Source: Thermoplasmatota archaeon
GTDB lineage: Archaea > Thermoplasmatota > Thermoplasmata > Thermoplasmatales > Thermoplasmataceae
Reading direction: 5' to 3'
DNA: 7,614 nucleotides
NCBI GenBank assembly: GCA_023379355.1
Contig: JAMCUD010000072.1
Location: 1 to 7,614 of the forward strand
Shown here: piece after piece, positions 6,247 through 7,614 of the stretch
Layout: every line of letters begins with the position of its first letter
How positions within the stretch are numbered: the stretch's first letter is position 1
Translations under genes and position numbers: made by a program
The notes under the pieces: generated by a model
The model's input: only the letters and a program-made list of their open reading frames with translations
What the model was told of the DNA's origin: nothing
Databases searched by the model: none

Positions 6247-6690
6247 TCAGCTTTGGACCTTTTTAAAGCATATATTCAGAGCACTGTCAAGATCTATTCT
6301 TCTGAATGCAGTTTTCGGAGAACCGTGTACATATAAGAGAATTTGATCGATCCTTACATCCAAACGATCCACCATAAACTCCTCCTGACCATAGACCCGA
6401 TCAACTGACATGATTATGGGTGGACGGAATCCCATGTCAAGGAATGAGGCAGTTCTGTAGTTATGGTAATATTTCTCCCGGTTTGGATTCCATAGAACGC
6501 TTGTATCTTCTAAGTGAGGGCTATTTCCTATTTTTTCAAATCCTATTTCTGGATTGGCTTTCATGAATGTTGCAAGAAGGGACAGAACTGAACGCGCATT
6601 TAGTGTCATGAGCCTCAAGCTGGAAAGCCGATCATTTGAAATAATCTTACTTTCCTTTAAACTTCCTACGTTCTTTATTACAAATAACAT
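6247..6690 (-). CDS. Hypothetical protein, 147 residues, not recognised
   Basis: I do not recognise this protein. It has a balanced composition, no signal peptide, no membrane segment and no cysteine cluster (one Cys near the C-terminus). The middle is polar and aromatic (WNPNREKYYHNYRTASF, about 67-83). The second half looks like alternating strands and helices (IIMSVDRVYGQEEFMVDRLD, then IDQILLYVHG). The frame is probably genuine: it fills a gap that nothing else explains and has no in-frame stop over 147 codons. The ATG at 6690 is the upstream limit, since an in-frame stop lies three codons before it; no SD is seen. A shorter start at Met28 is possible. Arginine codons are mixed (6 of 11 are CGN), whereas polB uses mostly AGA/AGG, which hints at a different origin or low expression. 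It is divergent from the GNAT gene and lies upstream of the dehydrogenase, 92 bases from its start. Confidence 0.55.
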   Translation of the reverse strand: MLFVIKNVGSLKESKIISNDRLSSLRLMTLNARSVLSLLATFMKANPEIGFEKIGNSPHLEDTSVLWNPNREKYYHNYRTASFLDMGFRPPIIMSVDRVYGQEEFMVDRLDVRIDQILLYVHGSPKTAFRRIDLDSALNICFKKVQS

Positions 6691-6706
6691 GGATGAATTT
6701 TAAGTA

Positions 6707-6734
6707 GGATGACTGGAGAGAATGCCGGTCATCC
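6707..6734. repeat. 10-bp inverted repeat / hairpin upstream of the hypothetical gene
   Basis: GGATGACTGG (6707-6716) and CCGGTCATCC (6725-6734) pair over ten positions, with one T-G wobble when read as plus-strand RNA, around an eight-base loop. It lies 17-44 bases upstream of the minus-strand ATG at 6690, where a promoter or leader for that gene should be. It could be a protein operator or an RNA stem. Confidence 0.6.
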
Positions 6735-6793
6735 CGATGGCTAAAAGGTAATCATAAATCAGGGAAGAGCCTCTATGCGTTGAGTGACAAACC

Positions 6794-6816
6794 TTAATAT
6801 AAGCACCCCTTATATT
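6794..6816. promoter_or_regulatory. GNAT promoter: TATA box with overlapping operator-like palindrome
   Basis: TTAATATAAG (6794-6803) is centred 23-26 bases before the two ATG codons at 6821 and 6824, the archaeal TATA-to-start spacing; there is no SD, so a leaderless mRNA is likely. The TATA box is one arm of a perfect 8-bp inverted repeat, AATATAAG (6796-6803) with CTTATATT (6809-6816), spacer CACCC. A dimeric regulator bound here would cover both the TBP site and the initiation region. Confidence 0.55.
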
Positions 6817-6820
6817 GATA

Positions 6821-7396
6821 ATGATGTCACGGGAAGCTGCATTTCAAGGGTTTCCAGTTCTTGAAACTGTAAGGCTCCTTCTCAGACAGATCGCCCTGAC
6901 GGATGCTGAAGCCATTTTCTCCATAAAGTCCCTGCCGAATGTAACTGGTAAATATGGGAGGAAACCGCATATTTCCATAAACCGGACAGAAGAATATATA
7001 AAGGAAATTCAAAAGGATTATTCAGAAGGAAAGACCCTGTTCTGGTGCATTATTGTGAAGGAGACCAACCTCATTGCAGGTACAGCATGCCTCTGGAACA
7101 TGGATCTGGAATCCGACATGGCAGAACTTGGTTATGAACTCCACCCCGAGTACTGGAGAAAAGGTATAATGATGGAGGCACTGGAAGCTCTGATCAGATG
7201 GGCTTTCCAGGAATTTGAACTTAACAGAATAGAAGCTTGCCCACTTAGTAGCAATACTCCCTCTGTGGGGATTCTGCTAAAGCTTGGTTTCACAATTGAG
7301 GGCACTCTGAGAGAACGGATAAAATTCAATGGTGTTTTTGAGGATCAGTTATACCTCAGTGTCCTGAGAGAAGAATGGGCCGAAAAAACCGCATGA
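6821..7396 (+). CDS. GNAT-family N-acetyltransferase, RimJ/RimL type
   Basis: A 191-residue acetyltransferase that transfers acetyl from acetyl-CoA to an amino group; RimJ/RimL relatives modify ribosomal protein N-termini, and others act on antibiotics or polyamines. Family pattern: TVRLLLRQIALTDAEAIF (about 16-33, the 'T.RL.LR....D...'), WCIIVKETNLIAGTACLW (75-92, strands 2-3), AELGYELHPEYWRKGIMMEAL (101-121, strand 4 and the CoA-pyrophosphate loop), SSNTPSVGILLKLGF (143-157, with the family Asn and 'KLGF') and GVFEDQLYLSVLREEW (171-186). The CoA loop is WRKGIM where the consensus is Q/RxxGxG/A, so the last small residue is Met. The target cannot be predicted. A TTG lies in frame at 6815, but the promoter spacing fits ATG 6821 or 6824 as a leaderless start. 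It diverges from the hypothetical gene and is followed on the same strand by an FAD enzyme with its own promoter. Confidence 0.88.
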   Translation: MMSREAAFQGFPVLETVRLLLRQIALTDAEAIFSIKSLPNVTGKYGRKPHISINRTEEYIKEIQKDYSEGKTLFWCIIVKETNLIAGTACLWNMDLESDMAELGYELHPEYWRKGIMMEALEALIRWAFQEFELNRIEACPLSSNTPSVGILLKLGFTIEGTLRERIKFNGVFEDQLYLSVLREEWAEKTA

Positions 7397-7471
7397 AGTA
7401 ATGCGCAATGTCCACAGGATTATTCAGGAATTCTTTCATCCGTGGAATAGGAAGTGTATTATTTTACAACC

Positions 7472-7500
7472 AGGATAAAGAGGATAAAAACCTTTTATCT
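7472..7500 (+). promoter_or_regulatory. Promoter region of the FAD oxidoreductase with tandem and inverted repeats
   Basis: TTTTATCT (7493-7500) is centred about 24 bases before the TTG at 7520 and would serve as TATA box for a leaderless transcript. It forms an inverted repeat with GATAAAA (7483-7489 / 7493-7499, spacer 3). Immediately upstream the nonamer AGGATAAAG/AGGATAAAA is repeated in tandem (7472-7480, 7481-7489). The rest of the 123-base gap 7397-7519 shows nothing identifiable. Confidence 0.4.
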
Positions 7501-7519
7501 GTGAGGGCATTTAGAGCTA

Positions 7520-7614
7520 TTGCGGGATGTAATAGTTGTGGGTGCTGGCCCTGCAGGGTCCTATCTCTCCCATCTCCTTTCCAGATCAGGGTTCAGCGTT
7601 CTGAACCTTGAGGA
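7520..7614 (+). CDS. FAD-dependent oxidoreductase (geranylgeranyl reductase/FixC-like), N-terminal fragment
   Basis: Only about 31 residues are in the window. They begin MRDVIVVGAGPAGSYLSHLL and continue to a V-L-N-L-E end: the first strand, the GxGxxG FAD-binding turn (GAGPAG), the first helix and the second strand ending in the acidic residue that binds the FAD ribose. 'GAGPAGS' is typical of the geranylgeranyl reductase / FixC flavoproteins, which in archaea saturate isoprenoid chains of membrane lipids, but other FAD monooxygenases share it, so the substrate is open. The frame is closed upstream by a TGA at 7502-7504, and the only plausible initiator before the first strand is TTG at 7520. 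TATA spacing supports leaderless initiation there. A GAGG at 7503-7507 is too far away for a normal SD. A different frame at 7408-7611 runs over this region but makes no family sense. Confidence 0.75.
   Translation, partial: MRDVIVVGAGPAGSYLSHLLSRSGFSVLNLE

Noticed and set aside
7408..7611. 67-codon plus-strand frame with several Cys residues near its end
   Set aside because: It overlaps the FAD-binding N-terminus in another frame; the GAGPAG motif belongs to the frame starting at 7520, and this one has no SD or recognisable family.
1..7614. Mobile element, CRISPR array or defence system
   Set aside because: No transposase or recombinase, no regularly spaced repeats, and no recognised defence domains; genes are housekeeping or metabolic.

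Overview
The window looks like ordinary chromosome from a thermoacidophilic archaeon, most likely of the order Thermoplasmatales. The evidence is a euryarchaeal-style family B DNA polymerase with a C-terminal PCNA-binding motif, archaeal TATA boxes placed 23-28 bases before start codons, a mix of leaderless first genes and Shine-Dalgarno (SD) driven ones, arginine codons dominated by AGA/AGG, and T-run terminators. The order-level placement is inference from gene style; no marker in the window proves it. No tRNA, rRNA, CRISPR array, insertion sequence or integration site was found.

Layout from left to right. (1) 1-258, minus: N-terminus of an APC-superfamily amino-acid permease, cut by the window edge. 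(2) 459-2727, minus: a tight two-gene operon with a divergent serine hydroxymethyltransferase-like PLP enzyme first, then a four-CBS-domain protein ending in a domain that resembles the ribosome hibernation factor (HPF/RaiA) fold. The stop codon of the first gene overlaps the SD of the second. (3) 2891-5266, plus: complete family B DNA polymerase, probably leaderless, with all exonuclease and polymerase motifs and a PIP box at the extreme C-terminus. (4) 5261-6154, minus: D-2-hydroxyacid dehydrogenase, convergent with polB; the two stop codons are adjacent in one TCATGA palindrome. (5) 6247-6690, minus: an unrecognised 147-residue protein with distinct arginine codon use. (6) 6821-7396, plus: RimJ/RimL-type GNAT acetyltransferase, leaderless. 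(7) 7520-7614, plus: N-terminus of an FAD-dependent oxidoreductase of the geranylgeranyl reductase/FixC kind, apparently with a TTG start, cut by the window edge.

How the genes work together: the SHMT-like and CBS genes are almost certainly co-transcribed and translationally coupled, but no shared pathway is obvious. If the C-terminal reading of the CBS protein is right, a nucleotide-sensing ribosome regulator is tied to a one-carbon/amino-acid enzyme. The SHMT-like enzyme and the hydroxyacid dehydrogenase could both touch serine/hydroxypyruvate metabolism, though polB lies between them.

No multi-gene novel system (defence island, biosynthetic cluster, mobile element) is visible. The most interesting points are the CBS-HPF-like fusion, the altered active-site loop of the SHMT-like protein, the orphan 147-residue gene, and operator-like inverted repeats at the promoters between 6700 and 7500.
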